Assembly: GCF_000382345.1 (NCBI RefSeq) | Contig: NZ_KB908097.1 | Span: 32,667 to 96,666, forward strand | Reading direction: 5' to 3' | Length of the DNA: 64,000 bases | Origin: Massilia niastensis DSM 21313 | GTDB taxonomy: Bacteria; Pseudomonadota; Gammaproteobacteria; Burkholderiales; Burkholderiaceae_D | Part shown: one piece after another, positions 1 to 10,323 of the stretch | Numbering within the stretch: the stretch's first letter is position 1 | Layout: each line of letters opens with the position of its first letter | Notes under the pieces: generated by a model | The model's input: the letters and a program-made list of their open reading frames with translations, nothing else | What the model was told of the DNA's origin: nothing | Databases searched by the model: none | Translations under genes and position numbers: made by a program

Positions 1-1394
<1,394 letters not shown>

Positions 1395-1534
1395 GGGCGT
1401 GGTCGGGCCTGCGGCGCAGGCCTTGCTGTTTTGAAAAGGCGCGAGAATAGCACGAGCTCCCGCAGGAGAATTGTACACAGATGGCTGAAGGCGGCTGGCC
1501 GCCTTGCAGATTTGAAAGCAAGCGGGAAGCGACG

Positions 1535-1760
1535 TTCAGGGTCAGATCTGTCATTCGGACACCCGTCACGCACCTTTGAGCTAAGTCGTCTCCCAATATT
1601 TTGGGTGAACACTTAAGCAGTGGCGCCAGCGGTGGAACGAGCTGGGGCTGGCGGTGCTGCGTGAGGAATTCGGCGCCGAGTTCACGATGAATCGCACGTG
1701 ACTACTTAACATAGCTCAAAGGTGCCTCATGGGTGTCCGAATGACAGACCTGACCCTGAA
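1535..1760. repeat. Inverted-repeat element with 49-bp arms (MITE/REP-like)
   Basis: Two nearly identical 49-base arms lie in opposite orientation at 1535-1583 and 1712-1760. Each contains the core CAGGGTCAG(A/G)TCTGTCATTCG and ends in GAGCTA. They differ at only a few positions. The 128-base interior can be read as a fragment beginning QWRQRWNELGLAVL, ending in TGA at 1699-1701 with no start codon. Arms of this type resemble REP sequences found beside IS200-like REP-associated transposases (recalled family knowledge). The element fills most of the 373-base gap between the ArsC-like gene and pilU, and it ends 7 bases short of the pilU stop. It is probably a non-autonomous mobile element or the scar of one. 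Confidence 0.75.
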
Positions 1761-1767
1761 TTGCCGA

Positions 1768-2907
1768 TCAGGAATTGAGCGTGAATTCGGTAAATGAGGC
1801 GCCTTGCTGCTCGGCAGGTTTCTGGTCGTCCTGCTGCGCCTGGCTTTCCGGCCCATTGTTGAGCAGCCAGAGCAGGTTGGTGGCCGAGTCGGCATTGGCC
1901 AGCGCTTCTTCCTGCGTGACGAGCCCATCCTTGACCAGCCTGAACAGTGCACTCTCGAAGGACTGCGAGCCCGGCGACAGGCTCTTGTCCATCGCTTCCT
2001 TGATCTGGCTGATCTCGCCCTTCTCGATCAGGTCGGCGACGTAGCGGGTGTTGAGCATGACCTCGACCGCGGCCTGGCGCGCGCCGGCGGCGGCGGATTT
2101 CACCAGGCGCTGCGAGACGATCGCCTTCACGCTCGAGGCCAGGTCCTGCAGCAGCGCCGTGCGGTTCTCGAGCGGGTAGAAACTGATGATGCGGTTCAGC
2201 GCGTTGTAGCTGTTGTTGGCGTGCAGGGTGGCCAGCACCAGGTGGCCCGACTGGGCGTAGGCCAGCGCCGCCGCCATGGTTTCCTTGTCGCGGATCTCGC
2301 CGATCAGGATGCAGTCGGGCGCCTGGCGCATCGAATTCTTCAGCGCGGTGGCGAAGCTGGTGGCGTCGCTGCCGATCTCGCGCTGGTTGACGATCGATTT
2401 CTTGTTCTTGAACAGGTACTCGATCGGGTCTTCCAGGGTCAGGATATGGCCGGTGCGCTGCTCGTTGCGGTGGTCCAGCATGGCGGCGATGGTGGTCGAC
2501 TTGCCGGAGCCGGTGGCGCCGACGACCAGCAGCAGGCCGCGCTTTTCCATGATCAGCTCGGACAGCACGGTCGGCAGTCCCAGCTCGCCCAGCGGCGGGA
2601 TATTCGCCGGCACGAAGCGGAACACGGCCGAGATCGAGCCGCGCTGGCGGAAGGCCGACAGGCGGAAGCGCCCGAGGTTGGGGACCGAGACTCCCATGTT
2701 GAGCTCATTCTCGCGTTCGAGGTCGGCCATCTGCTCCGGCGTGGCGATCTCGGACAGCAATGAATGGATGTTCTCGGGTTCGAGGCGATGCTGGTTGATC
2801 GGGATGAGGTTCCCGTTGATCTTGATGTGGACCGGCGAATTCACCGCGAAGAACATGTCGGAGGCGTTCTTCTCCTTCATCAGCTGGAACAGGCGGTCCA
2901 TGGCCAT
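1768..2907 (-). CDS. pilU: Type IV pilus twitching ATPase PilU
   Basis: A 379-residue PilT-family hexameric ATPase that assists pilus retraction at the cytoplasmic base of the type IV pilus. Visible motifs are Walker A GATGSGKS at residues 130-137, the Asp box around LTLEDPIEYLF, Walker B DCILIGEIRD at about 198-207 and the His box LATLHANN. Length and the long C-terminal tail rich in Q and E fit PilU better than PilT, which is near 345 residues. The ATG at 2905-2907 has GGAG upstream on the minus strand. It stands between the dap genes and has no pil neighbour here; pilT, which usually sits beside pilU, is not visible. Confidence 0.9.
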   Translation of the reverse strand: MAMDRLFQLMKEKNASDMFFAVNSPVHIKINGNLIPINQHRLEPENIHSLLSEIATPEQMADLERENELNMGVSVPNLGRFRLSAFRQRGSISAVFRFVPANIPPLGELGLPTVLSELIMEKRGLLLVVGATGSGKSTTIAAMLDHRNEQRTGHILTLEDPIEYLFKNKKSIVNQREIGSDATSFATALKNSMRQAPDCILIGEIRDKETMAAALAYAQSGHLVLATLHANNSYNALNRIISFYPLENRTALLQDLASSVKAIVSQRLVKSAAAGARQAAVEVMLNTRYVADLIEKGEISQIKEAMDKSLSPGSQSFESALFRLVKDGLVTQEEALANADSATNLLWLLNNGPESQAQQDDQKPAEQQGASFTEFTLNS

Positions 2908-2946
2908 GGCATCGTCTCCGTTATCGTTGTGATGTGTGCATGCGTC

Positions 2947-2980
2947 GAACGCGTGGACGGGAAGACCCGTCCACGCGTTC
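2947..2980. terminator. 15-bp perfect hairpin downstream of dapD
   Basis: Arms 2947-2961 and 2966-2980 are perfectly complementary over 15 bases around the loop AAGA. The hairpin starts 20 bases after the dapD stop in the direction of dapD transcription and precedes pilU. There is no U-tract, so it may act as a Rho-assisted terminator or as a 3' stabiliser rather than a classical intrinsic terminator. Confidence 0.6.
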
Positions 2981-3000
2981 AGCCAACGGGGCGCAGCGGC

Positions 3001-3828
3001 TTAGTCGCCGCGCAGCAGTTCGTTGATGCCGGTCTTGGCGCGGGTCTGTGCGTCGACGCGCTTGACGATCACGGCGCAGTACAGGCTGTACTTGCCATCG
3101 GCCGAGGGCAGGCTGCCCGACACCACCACCGAACCCGAAGGCACGCGGCCGTAGGAGACTTCGCCGGTTTCGCGGTTGTAGATCTTGGTCGACTGGCCGA
3201 TGTACACGCCCATCGAGATCACCGAGTTCTCTTCGACGATCACGCCTTCCACGATCTCGGAACGGGCGCCGATGAAGCAGTTGTCCTCGATGATGGTCGG
3301 ATTGGCCTGCATCGGCTCCAGCACGCCGCCGATGCCCACGCCGCCCGACAGGTGGACGTTCTTGCCGATCTGCGCGCACGAACCCACGGTGGCCCAGGTG
3401 TCGACCATCGCGCCTTCATCGACGTAGGCGCCGATGTTGACGTAGGACGGCATCAGCACGACATTCTTGGCGATGAAGCTGCCGCGGCGGGCGACCGCCG
3501 GCGGCACCACGCGGAAGCCGCCGCGCGCGAAGTCTTCCGCGGTGTAGTCGGCGAACTTGGTCGGGACCTTGTCGTAGAACTGCATGCCGCCGCCGCCGGC
3601 GACCGGCACGTTGTTCTCGAGGCGGAAGGACAGCAGCACCGCCTTCTTGATCCACTGGTTCACAACCCAGCTGCCGGTGTCCTTCTGCGCGACGCGCAGG
3701 CTGCCGTCGTCAAGGCCGGCAAGGACGTGGGCGACCGCGTCGCGCACTTCTGCGCTGGCGCTGGACGGGCTGATCTCGGCGCGCTGTTCCCAGGCGGTGT
3801 CGATGATGGTTTGCAGTTGTTGGGTCAT
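3001..3828 (-). CDS. dapD: 2,3,4,5-tetrahydropyridine-2,6-dicarboxylate N-succinyltransferase
   Basis: This enzyme succinylates tetrahydrodipicolinate using succinyl-CoA, the first step of the succinylase branch of lysine synthesis. The 275 residues have the DapD length. The middle shows left-handed beta-helix hexapeptide repeats, including the stretch from [15 protein letters not shown] through [10 protein letters not shown]. It lies 36 bases downstream of dapC on the same strand and is followed by a strong hairpin at 2947-2980, so dapC-dapD forms a transcription unit ending before pilU. Confidence 0.97.
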   Translation of the reverse strand: MTQQLQTIIDTAWEQRAEISPSSASAEVRDAVAHVLAGLDDGSLRVAQKDTGSWVVNQWIKKAVLLSFRLENNVPVAGGGGMQFYDKVPTKFADYTAEDFARGGFRVVPPAVARRGSFIAKNVVLMPSYVNIGAYVDEGAMVDTWATVGSCAQIGKNVHLSGGVGIGGVLEPMQANPTIIEDNCFIGARSEIVEGVIVEENSVISMGVYIGQSTKIYNRETGEVSYGRVPSGSVVVSGSLPSADGKYSLYCAVIVKRVDAQTRAKTGINELLRGD

Positions 3829-3864
3829 GGTGCGTTTTTCAGTTGGGGAGAATTCGGGAATGCC

Positions 3865-5082
3865 TTATTTGCTCAGGCTCTTGCAGAACTGGACGATGCG
3901 GTTCGCGGCTTCCAGCCCTTCGTCGACGCCGGCCACCAGGGCCATGCGGATACGGTTGCGCCCAGGATTGGCGCCGTGCGCTTCGCGTGCGAGGAAGCTG
4001 CCAGGCAGGACCGTGACATTATAGTCGGCGTACAGGCGCCGTGCGAACTCGGTGTCCGACAGCCCGGTGCGGCGCACGTCGGCCCACAGGTAGAAGGCGG
4101 CGTCGGGCAGCTCGACATCCATCACCTGCTTGAGCAGCGGGGTGATGAGCTTGAACTTTTCCTTGTACAGCGCACGGTTTTCCTGCACGTGGTGCTCGTC
4201 GTTCCAGGCCGCGATCGACGCCGCCTGCACCGGCGGCGACATCGCGCCGCCGCAATAGGTGCGGTACAGCAGGAACTTCTTCATCGCCACCGGATCGCCG
4301 GCCACGAAGCCGGAGCGCATGCCCGGCACGTTGGAGCGCTTCGACAGGCTGGAGAACACGATCAGGTTCCGGTAGGGACGCTCGCCCGCGCTGCGCCCGA
4401 GCTGGTGCGCCGCCTCGAGCGCGCCCAGCGGCGGGGTCGAATCGAAGTAGATCTCGGAATAGCACTCGTCGGCGGCGATCAGGAAGCCCCAGCGGTCGGC
4501 CAGTTCGAACAGCTGGCGCCAGTCGTCCAGGGTGAGCGTGGCGCCGGTCGGGTTGCCGGGCGAGCAGACGTAGAGCAGCTGCACGCGCGGCCACACGTCG
4601 TCCGGCACGCTGCCGTAGTCGCAGCCGAAGTTGCGCGCCGGGTCGGAATTCACGAACCAGGGCGCGGCGCCGGCCAGGTAGGCCGCGCCTTCGTAGATCT
4701 GGTAGAACGGGTTCGGGCACATCACCAGCGCATCGCGCGCCGAGCCGTCGACCACGCACTGCGCGATCGCGAACAGCGCCTCGCGCGAACCGTTCACCGG
4801 CATCACCATGGTCGCCGGGTCCAGCGCCGGGATGCCGTAGCGGCGTTCCAGCCAGCCGGCGATCGCCGCGCGCAGCGGCTCGCTGCCATGGGTGACCGGA
4901 TAGCTGGACAGGCCGGCCATCGCGTGCATCAGCGCCTTTTCGATGAAAGCGGGCGTCGGATGCTTCGGCTCGCCGATGCCCAGGCTGATCGCCGGATAGG
5001 CGGCGTTCGGCGTGACTCCCGCAAACAGCTGGCGCAGTTTTTCGAACGGGTAGGGTTGGAGTTTGTCGAGGTGGGGGTTCAC
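3865..5082 (-). CDS. dapC: Succinyldiaminopimelate transaminase
   Basis: A class I PLP aminotransferase that makes N-succinyl-LL-diaminopimelate with glutamate as amino donor. The 405-residue protein starts (V)NPHLDKLQPYPFEKL, the usual DapC N-terminus, at a GTG at 5080-5082. An upstream extension to 5211 would overlap the divergent DUF1275 gene and has no family match. The PLP lysine lies in SSLSKRSNVPGMRSGF and the CSPGNPTGA loop is present. It is the first gene of the dapC-dapD unit, whose products hand on to DapE at the window's left edge. Confidence 0.93.
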   Translation of the reverse strand: MNPHLDKLQPYPFEKLRQLFAGVTPNAAYPAISLGIGEPKHPTPAFIEKALMHAMAGLSSYPVTHGSEPLRAAIAGWLERRYGIPALDPATMVMPVNGSREALFAIAQCVVDGSARDALVMCPNPFYQIYEGAAYLAGAAPWFVNSDPARNFGCDYGSVPDDVWPRVQLLYVCSPGNPTGATLTLDDWRQLFELADRWGFLIAADECYSEIYFDSTPPLGALEAAHQLGRSAGERPYRNLIVFSSLSKRSNVPGMRSGFVAGDPVAMKKFLLYRTYCGGAMSPPVQAASIAAWNDEHHVQENRALYKEKFKLITPLLKQVMDVELPDAAFYLWADVRRTGLSDTEFARRLYADYNVTVLPGSFLAREAHGANPGRNRIRMALVAGVDEGLEAANRIVQFCKSLSK

Positions 5083-5203
5083 GGATAACCAGTTAGTGCT
5101 TTGCAATAATCTTTTATTATATCCCTTGCTGCGAGATCGCTGGGTTACGTTGCTAATGTGATTTGCAGTAACATAATGGCAAGCCAACCTGGAGTTCCAT
5201 GCC

Positions 5204-5968
5204 GTGCCCATCCACTACGCGCGCAGCCTGACCGGACATGAGCGCACCCCCGGCGCCAACCGCCACCTGGGCATCGCGCTGGCCTTCGTCGCCGGCGCGC
5301 TCAACGCCGGCGGCTTTCTCGCGGTGCAGCAGTACACCTCCCACATGACGGGTCTCGTGTCCAGCGTCGCCGACCACCTGGTGCTGGGCGACTACGTGCT
5401 GGCGCTGGCGGCGCTGGGTGCGGTGCTCAGCTTCCTGCTCGGGGCGGCCTGCACCGCCGTGCTGGTGAACTACGTGCGCCGCCGCGGCCTGCTCAGCGCC
5501 TACGCGCTGCCCTTGCTGGTCGAAGCGGTGCTGCTGCTCGTCTTCGGCGTGCTGGGAGCGCGGCTGGCGACCATCGGCGGCCTGTTCGTGCCGCTGACCG
5601 TGATGCTGCTGTGCTTCACGATGGGACTGCAGAACGCCGTCATCACCAAGGTCTCGCACGCCGAAATCCGCACCACCCACATGACCGGCATCGTCACCGA
5701 CATCGGCATCGAGCTGGGCAAGCTGTGTTACTGGAATGCGGACGGAGGACGGCGCCGGCCGAAGGTCCTGGCGAACCGTTCGCGCCTGGCGCTGCTGGTG
5801 TCGCTGCTGGGCGCCTTCCTGGTAGGCGGCATTGCGGGAACGCTCGGCTTCAGGCACCTGGGCTACGTGTCCACGGTGCCGCTGGCGGCGCTATTGTGCC
5901 TGCTGGCCATCGTGCCTGCGGTCGACGACGCGCTGCGGGTGCTGGCCCGGCAGGGAAAACAGCGCTGA
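5204..5968 (+). CDS. DUF1275 (YoaK-type) integral membrane protein
   Basis: A 254-residue protein with about six hydrophobic segments. It has the DUF1275 hallmarks FVAGALNAGGF near the N-terminus, followed by TSHMTG and THMTGIVTDIGIELG. No transport substrate is established for the family. The start is taken as GTG at 5204 with GGAG at 5191-5194; the ATG at 5199 is in another frame. It is divergent from dapC and convergent with the AraC-family gene, 17 bases away. Confidence 0.85.
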   Translation: MPIHYARSLTGHERTPGANRHLGIALAFVAGALNAGGFLAVQQYTSHMTGLVSSVADHLVLGDYVLALAALGAVLSFLLGAACTAVLVNYVRRRGLLSAYALPLLVEAVLLLVFGVLGARLATIGGLFVPLTVMLLCFTMGLQNAVITKVSHAEIRTTHMTGIVTDIGIELGKLCYWNADGGRRRPKVLANRSRLALLVSLLGAFLVGGIAGTLGFRHLGYVSTVPLAALLCLLAIVPAVDDALRVLARQGKQR

Positions 5969-5985
5969 GCATCGCCGCCCAAGAC

Positions 5986-7026
5986 TCAGGCGGCCTGCTC
6001 GCGCCAGGCGCCCGGATTCATGCCGCTCCATTCGCGGAAGGCGTGCGTGAACGCGCTCTGCTCCTGGAAGCCGAGCATCATGGCGATGTCGGCCAGGCCG
6101 AGCTCGCGCCGCCGCAGGTAGTCCTGCGCCAGCCCGTAGCGTACCGCGTCGAGCACCTGCTGGAAGCTCGATCCGGCGCCGGCAAGCTTGCGCTGCAGGG
6201 TGCGCGCCGACATGCCGAGGTCTCCGGCCACGCCAGCCAGCCGCGCCTGGCCCTCCGGCAGCCGGCGCAGCAGCGCCGCGCGCACCAGGGTGGGCACGCC
6301 GCCGGCCTGCGCGGCGCGCTCCTCGAGCAGGCGTTCGGCATGCTGGCGCAGCACCGGATACAGGCTGGTGTCGGCGTTCGGCACCGGCATCGACAGCAGC
6401 GCGGGATCGAAGTGCGCCGTGTTGGCCGCCGCCCCGAACTCGGGCGCCAGCCCGAGCACGCGCCGGTATTCGCCGGCGCCGGCGCTGCTCCCGTGGGCGA
6501 ACGCCATGCGGGTGGCCGTCAGCGGCCTGCCGGCCAGCCAGCTGCCGAATACGCGGATGCCCGCGAACACGCTTTCCACCAGGTGCCGGTTCGCTTCCGG
6601 ATAATGGCTGTCCCAGGCATACACGGCGTCCCGGCCCTCGAGCGCGAGGCGGCTGCGTCCGAGGTCGTGCGCCAGCTGCTCGTAGCGCTGCGTCAGCTGC
6701 AGCGCCTGGCCGAAGTCCTTGCAGGCCAGGAGCACCATGCCATAGGCGCTGAAGGTCGCCGGCCGGACCTTTTCTCCCACGTGCAGGCCGAAATGCGGAT
6801 CGTTCGCCAGCCGCGCGCCGGCGTCGAGCAGGGCGATGTAGGCGCGCGCAGGAAGCGCGTCAGGCAGGGGCGCGAGGAAGGAGGCGGGCAGGCCGGCGGC
6901 GGCGCACAGCCGGGCGGGTTCGACGCCCCGTTCCGCAGCGGCGTCCAGCAGCGGCTGCACGTAGGCGCCGGTGACCCGGCCGCAGTCGGAGAACGGGGCT
7001 GGCGTCTTGGAGCAATGCTGTGTCAT
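5986..7026 (-). CDS. AraC-family transcriptional regulator with arabinose-binding-like N-terminal domain
   Basis: A 346-residue regulator. Residues of about 30-215 match the N-terminal ligand domain seen in OruR/ArgR-like AraC proteins. Residues of about 240-345 carry the two helix-turn-helix motifs, including MSARTLQRKL and the closing segment GFQEQSAFTHAFREWSG. It is divergent from the operon starting at 7127, with only 100 bases between the two starts, which suggests that it controls that operon and itself. The inducer cannot be read from the sequence; a glycerol- or ether-lipid-derived compound is a guess from the neighbours. Confidence 0.9.
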   Translation of the reverse strand: MTQHCSKTPAPFSDCGRVTGAYVQPLLDAAAERGVEPARLCAAAGLPASFLAPLPDALPARAYIALLDAGARLANDPHFGLHVGEKVRPATFSAYGMVLLACKDFGQALQLTQRYEQLAHDLGRSRLALEGRDAVYAWDSHYPEANRHLVESVFAGIRVFGSWLAGRPLTATRMAFAHGSSAGAGEYRRVLGLAPEFGAAANTAHFDPALLSMPVPNADTSLYPVLRQHAERLLEERAAQAGGVPTLVRAALLRRLPEGQARLAGVAGDLGMSARTLQRKLAGAGSSFQQVLDAVRYGLAQDYLRRRELGLADIAMMLGFQEQSAFTHAFREWSGMNPGAWREQAA

Positions 7027-7126
7027 GAAAGCGCAATACAGGGGAGGTAAGCCGGCTTAATCTGGCATGAATGGCAAGAGTCAGTATAACTGGAAACCAA
7101 GCTGTCAATAATCGGAAAACTCACGG

Positions 7127-8722
7127 ATGCGGCGCTGGAACGGTTGGGGAGACGACACGGTCGAGGTGGAGCTGGAAGCGCATGCGCGCGGCTTCCTCGA
7201 ACAACGGATAGGCAAGGGTACGGCGCCCATCGACGCCAGCTTCGAACAGGCCTGCGCGGCGCTGCCGCCCGGCCGGCTGCCGCCCCATCCCCTGGTCGAC
7301 GCCGGCGCGGCCCAGCGCGTGCTGCATGCGCTCGGACAGAGCCTGCCCGACTGGCTGCGCCTGCGCCACGGGCACATCGGCGCGGCGCCCGACGGCGTCG
7401 CCTTCCCGGAATGCGCGCGCGAGGTGCGCGAGCTGCTGGAGTTCTCCGCCGCGCACGGCGCCGACGTGATCCCCCATGGCGGCGGCACCAGCGTCGCCGG
7501 CCACCTCGGCGCCGGCGCCGGCGGGCGTCCGGTGCTGAGCATCGACATGCGCCGCATGCGCGGGATGATCTCGCTCGACCACGAAGCCCGGCTGGCCAGC
7601 TTCGGCGCCGGCGTGACCGGTCCCGACCTGGAGGCGCAGCTGCGCGCCCACGGCTACACGCTGGGCCACTTCCCGCAATCCTTCGAATACTCGACCCTGG
7701 GCGGCTGGATCGCCACCCGTTCGTCGGGCCAGCAATCGCTGCGCTACGGTCGCATCGAACAGCTGTTCGCGGGCGGGCGGGTCGAGACCCCGTCCGGCAT
7801 GCTCGAGATCCCGACCTTCCCGGCATCGAGCGCCGGCATCGACCTGCGCGAGATGGTGCTCGGCTCGGAAGGGCGGCTCGGCATCCTGACCCACGCCAGC
7901 GTGCGCATCAGCCGCCTGCCCGAACACGAGGCCTTCCACGCCGTGTTCTTCCCCAGCTGGCAGGAGGCGGCGCAGGCGGTGCGCGAGCTGGCCCAGGAGC
8001 GGCTGGCGCTGTCGATGCTGCGCCTGTCGAACCCCACCGAGACCGCCACCATGCTGGCGCTGGCCGGGCATGCGCGCCTGGTCGGCCTGCTCGGGCGCTA
8101 TCTCGGCCTGCGCGGCTGCGGGGCCGGCAAGTGCATGCTGCTGGTCGGCGTGAGCGGCGCCAGGGCGCAGGCCCGGCAGGCCCTGCGCGCGGCGCTGGCG
8201 ATCGCGCGCCGCCACCGCGGCGTGCACGCCGGACGCGGCCTGGGCGAGCGCTGGCGCAGCAACCGCTTCCGCAGCGTCTACCTGCGCAACGCGGCCTGGG
8301 CGCACGGCTATGCGATCGACACCGTCGAGACCGCGGTCGACTGGTCGCGCGTGACGCCGGCGATGGAATCCATCGAGCAGGCCGCGGCGCGCGCCCTGCA
8401 GGCCTTCGGCGAGCGGGTGCATGCCTATACCCACCTGTCGCACCTGTATCCGCAGGGCGCGAGCGTGTACTCGACCTTCGTGTTCCGGCTGGCCGGCGAC
8501 TACCAGGCCGACCTGGCGCGCTGGCGCCAGCTGAAGGACCGGGTGTCGGACGCGATCGTCGCCTGCGGCGGCACCATCAGCCACCAGCACGGGATCGGCG
8601 TCGACCATGCCCCCTGGCTGGCGGCCGAGAAGGGCGAGCTGGGCCTGGGTGCGATGGATGCGCTGTTCCGCCACTTCGACCCCGAGCGGCGCATGAACCC
8701 GGGCAAGCTGGTGAGCGGATGA
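7127..8722 (+). CDS. FAD-binding oxidoreductase, alkyldihydroxyacetonephosphate synthase-like
   Basis: A 531-residue flavoprotein of the PCMH/VAO type. The FAD pyrophosphate loop is HGGGTSVAGH near residue 125, followed by the FAD-binding segment HFPQSFEYSTLGGWIATRSSG. The C-terminal FAD-oxidase domain carries HLSHLYPQG and ends in HQHGIGVDHAP and FDPERRMNPGKL. This order matches AGPS-like proteins, which in eukaryotes exchange an acyl for an alkyl group on DHAP; bacterial members are largely uncharacterised. It is the first gene of a three-gene operon, and its stop overlaps the next start as ATGA. Confidence 0.8.
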   Translation: MRRWNGWGDDTVEVELEAHARGFLEQRIGKGTAPIDASFEQACAALPPGRLPPHPLVDAGAAQRVLHALGQSLPDWLRLRHGHIGAAPDGVAFPECAREVRELLEFSAAHGADVIPHGGGTSVAGHLGAGAGGRPVLSIDMRRMRGMISLDHEARLASFGAGVTGPDLEAQLRAHGYTLGHFPQSFEYSTLGGWIATRSSGQQSLRYGRIEQLFAGGRVETPSGMLEIPTFPASSAGIDLREMVLGSEGRLGILTHASVRISRLPEHEAFHAVFFPSWQEAAQAVRELAQERLALSMLRLSNPTETATMLALAGHARLVGLLGRYLGLRGCGAGKCMLLVGVSGARAQARQALRAALAIARRHRGVHAGRGLGERWRSNRFRSVYLRNAAWAHGYAIDTVETAVDWSRVTPAMESIEQAAARALQAFGERVHAYTHLSHLYPQGASVYSTFVFRLAGDYQADLARWRQLKDRVSDAIVACGGTISHQHGIGVDHAPWLAAEKGELGLGAMDALFRHFDPERRMNPGKLVSG

Positions 8723-10323
8723 ACGCGATCACGGCCCTCGACAGCGAGCTGCCGGCGCTGCTGGCGCGCGACTGGGACCTGCTGGTGGTCGGCGGCGGCA
8801 TCACCGGCGCCGGCATCCTGCTCGAAGCGGCGCGGCGCGGCTTGCGCGCGCTGCTGGTCGAGCAGCGCGATTTCGCCTGGGGCACCTCGAGCCGTTCCTC
8901 GAAGCTGGTGCACGGCGGCCTGCGCTACCTGGCCGGCGGCCACCTGCGGCTGGCGCGCGAATCGGTGCGCGAGCGCGAAGCCCTGCTGCGCGAAGCGCCG
9001 GGGCTGGTGGAGCCGCAGGGCTTCGCCTTCGCCGACCATGGCGCCGGCCTGGGGCGGCGGCTCGGCTTCCTGGCGACGCTGCGCGTCTACGACCGGCTGG
9101 CGGGCCGCCGCGAGCCGCACTGGGAAAGCGCCGACGCCTTCGCGATGCTGGCTCCCAACGTGCGGCGCGAGGCGCTGGCGGGCGGCATCCGCTACACCGA
9201 CGCCAAGACCGACGACGCGCGCCTGGTGCTGCGGGTGCTGGACGAGGCGCGCGCGAACGGCGCGGCGACGCTGAACTACATGGCGGTCGGCGCGCTGCTG
9301 CGCGACGGCGGACGGGTCGCGGGCGCGCGCCTGCGCGACCTGCGCACCGGCGCCGGCCACGCGGTGCGTGCGCGCATCGTGGTGAACGCCTCCGGCGCCT
9401 GGGCCGGGGCGCTGGCGGGGCAGGGGCCGGCGCCGCGCCTGCGTCCGCTGCGCGGCAGCCACCTGGTATTGCCGTCCTGGCGCCTGCCGCTGGCGCAGGC
9501 GATCAGCCTGATGCACCCCGAGGATGGCCGGCCGGTGTTCGCCTTTCCGTGGGAAGGCGTGACCCTGGTGGGCACCACCGATGTCGACCATGCGGACCAC
9601 CTGGACGGCGAGGCGCGCATCACGCGCGCCGAATTCGACTACCTGATGGCGGCGCTGCGCGACCAGTTCCCGCAACTGGGGCTGGGCGAGGCCGACGTGC
9701 TGGCCACCTATGCAGGCGTGCGGCCGGTGATCGACGGCGGCGGCGCGGTGGCGCCGTCGAAGGCGGGACGCGAGCACCTGGTCTGGTCCGAGCCGGGCCT
9801 GGTGTCGGTCACCGGCGGCAAGCTGACCACCTTCCGCGCGATCGCCCTCGATACCCTGCGCCACTGCGCGCGCCAGCTGCCCGGCTGGCAGGCGGACCTT
9901 GCGCCGCTGCCGGTGTTCGCGCCGGCGCCGCCGCCGCGCCGGCGCGGGCTGGACGAGGCCGTCCTGCGGCGCCTGGCGGGCCGCCACGGCCGCCATGCCC
10001 AGGTCCTGCTCGACGCCGCCCGCGACGACGAACTCGACATCGTGCCCGGCACGCTCACCTTGTGGGCCGAGCTGCGCTGGGCCGCGCGCAGCGAGCAGGT
10101 GGCCTGGCTCGAAGACCTGCTGCTGCGCCGCACCCGGCTCGGCATCCAGCTGCGCGACGGCGGCGCGGCGCTGATGCCGCGCATCCGCGCGATCTGCCAG
10201 CCGGAGCTGGGCTGGGACGATGCCCACTGGCTGTCCGAGCAGGCCGCCTACGTGGCGCTCTGGCGCAGCCACTACAGCGTGCCGTCCCGGCCGCGCCCGG
10301 AGCACGACCGGCGCCATGCATGA
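8719..10323 (+). CDS. Glycerol-3-phosphate dehydrogenase/oxidase family flavoprotein (GlpD-like)
   Basis: A 534-residue FAD-dependent oxidoreductase. The N-terminal dinucleotide fold reads [13 protein letters not shown]. GlpD hallmarks follow: [26 protein letters not shown] and [14 protein letters not shown], then a C-terminal GlpD domain. The family oxidises sn-glycerol-3-phosphate to DHAP and passes electrons to quinone. The ATG at 8719 overlaps the previous stop by 4 bases, and its own end overlaps the kinase start by 8 bases. The context (AGPS-like oxidase plus sugar kinase) makes a substrate other than plain glycerol-3-phosphate possible, so no glpD symbol is assigned. Confidence 0.85.
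   Translation: MNAITALDSELPALLARDWDLLVVGGGITGAGILLEAARRGLRALLVEQRDFAWGTSSRSSKLVHGGLRYLAGGHLRLARESVREREALLREAPGLVEPQGFAFADHGAGLGRRLGFLATLRVYDRLAGRREPHWESADAFAMLAPNVRREALAGGIRYTDAKTDDARLVLRVLDEARANGAATLNYMAVGALLRDGGRVAGARLRDLRTGAGHAVRARIVVNASGAWAGALAGQGPAPRLRPLRGSHLVLPSWRLPLAQAISLMHPEDGRPVFAFPWEGVTLVGTTDVDHADHLDGEARITRAEFDYLMAALRDQFPQLGLGEADVLATYAGVRPVIDGGGAVAPSKAGREHLVWSEPGLVSVTGGKLTTFRAIALDTLRHCARQLPGWQADLAPLPVFAPAPPPRRRGLDEAVLRRLAGRHGRHAQVLLDAARDDELDIVPGTLTLWAELRWAARSEQVAWLEDLLLRRTRLGIQLRDGGAALMPRIRAICQPELGWDDAHWLSEQAAYVALWRSHYSVPSRPRPEHDRRHA

Noticed and set aside
5083..5211. 43-codon upstream extension of dapC
   Set aside because: It overlaps the divergent DUF1275 gene and has no match to DapC N-termini; the GTG at 5082 gives the family start.
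7144..8718. N-terminal extension of the GlpD-like frame through the AGPS-like gene
   Set aside because: Residues before the ATG at 8719 are Arg-rich and unlike any protein, while the other frame encodes an intact FAD oxidase; the GlpD domain begins just after 8719.
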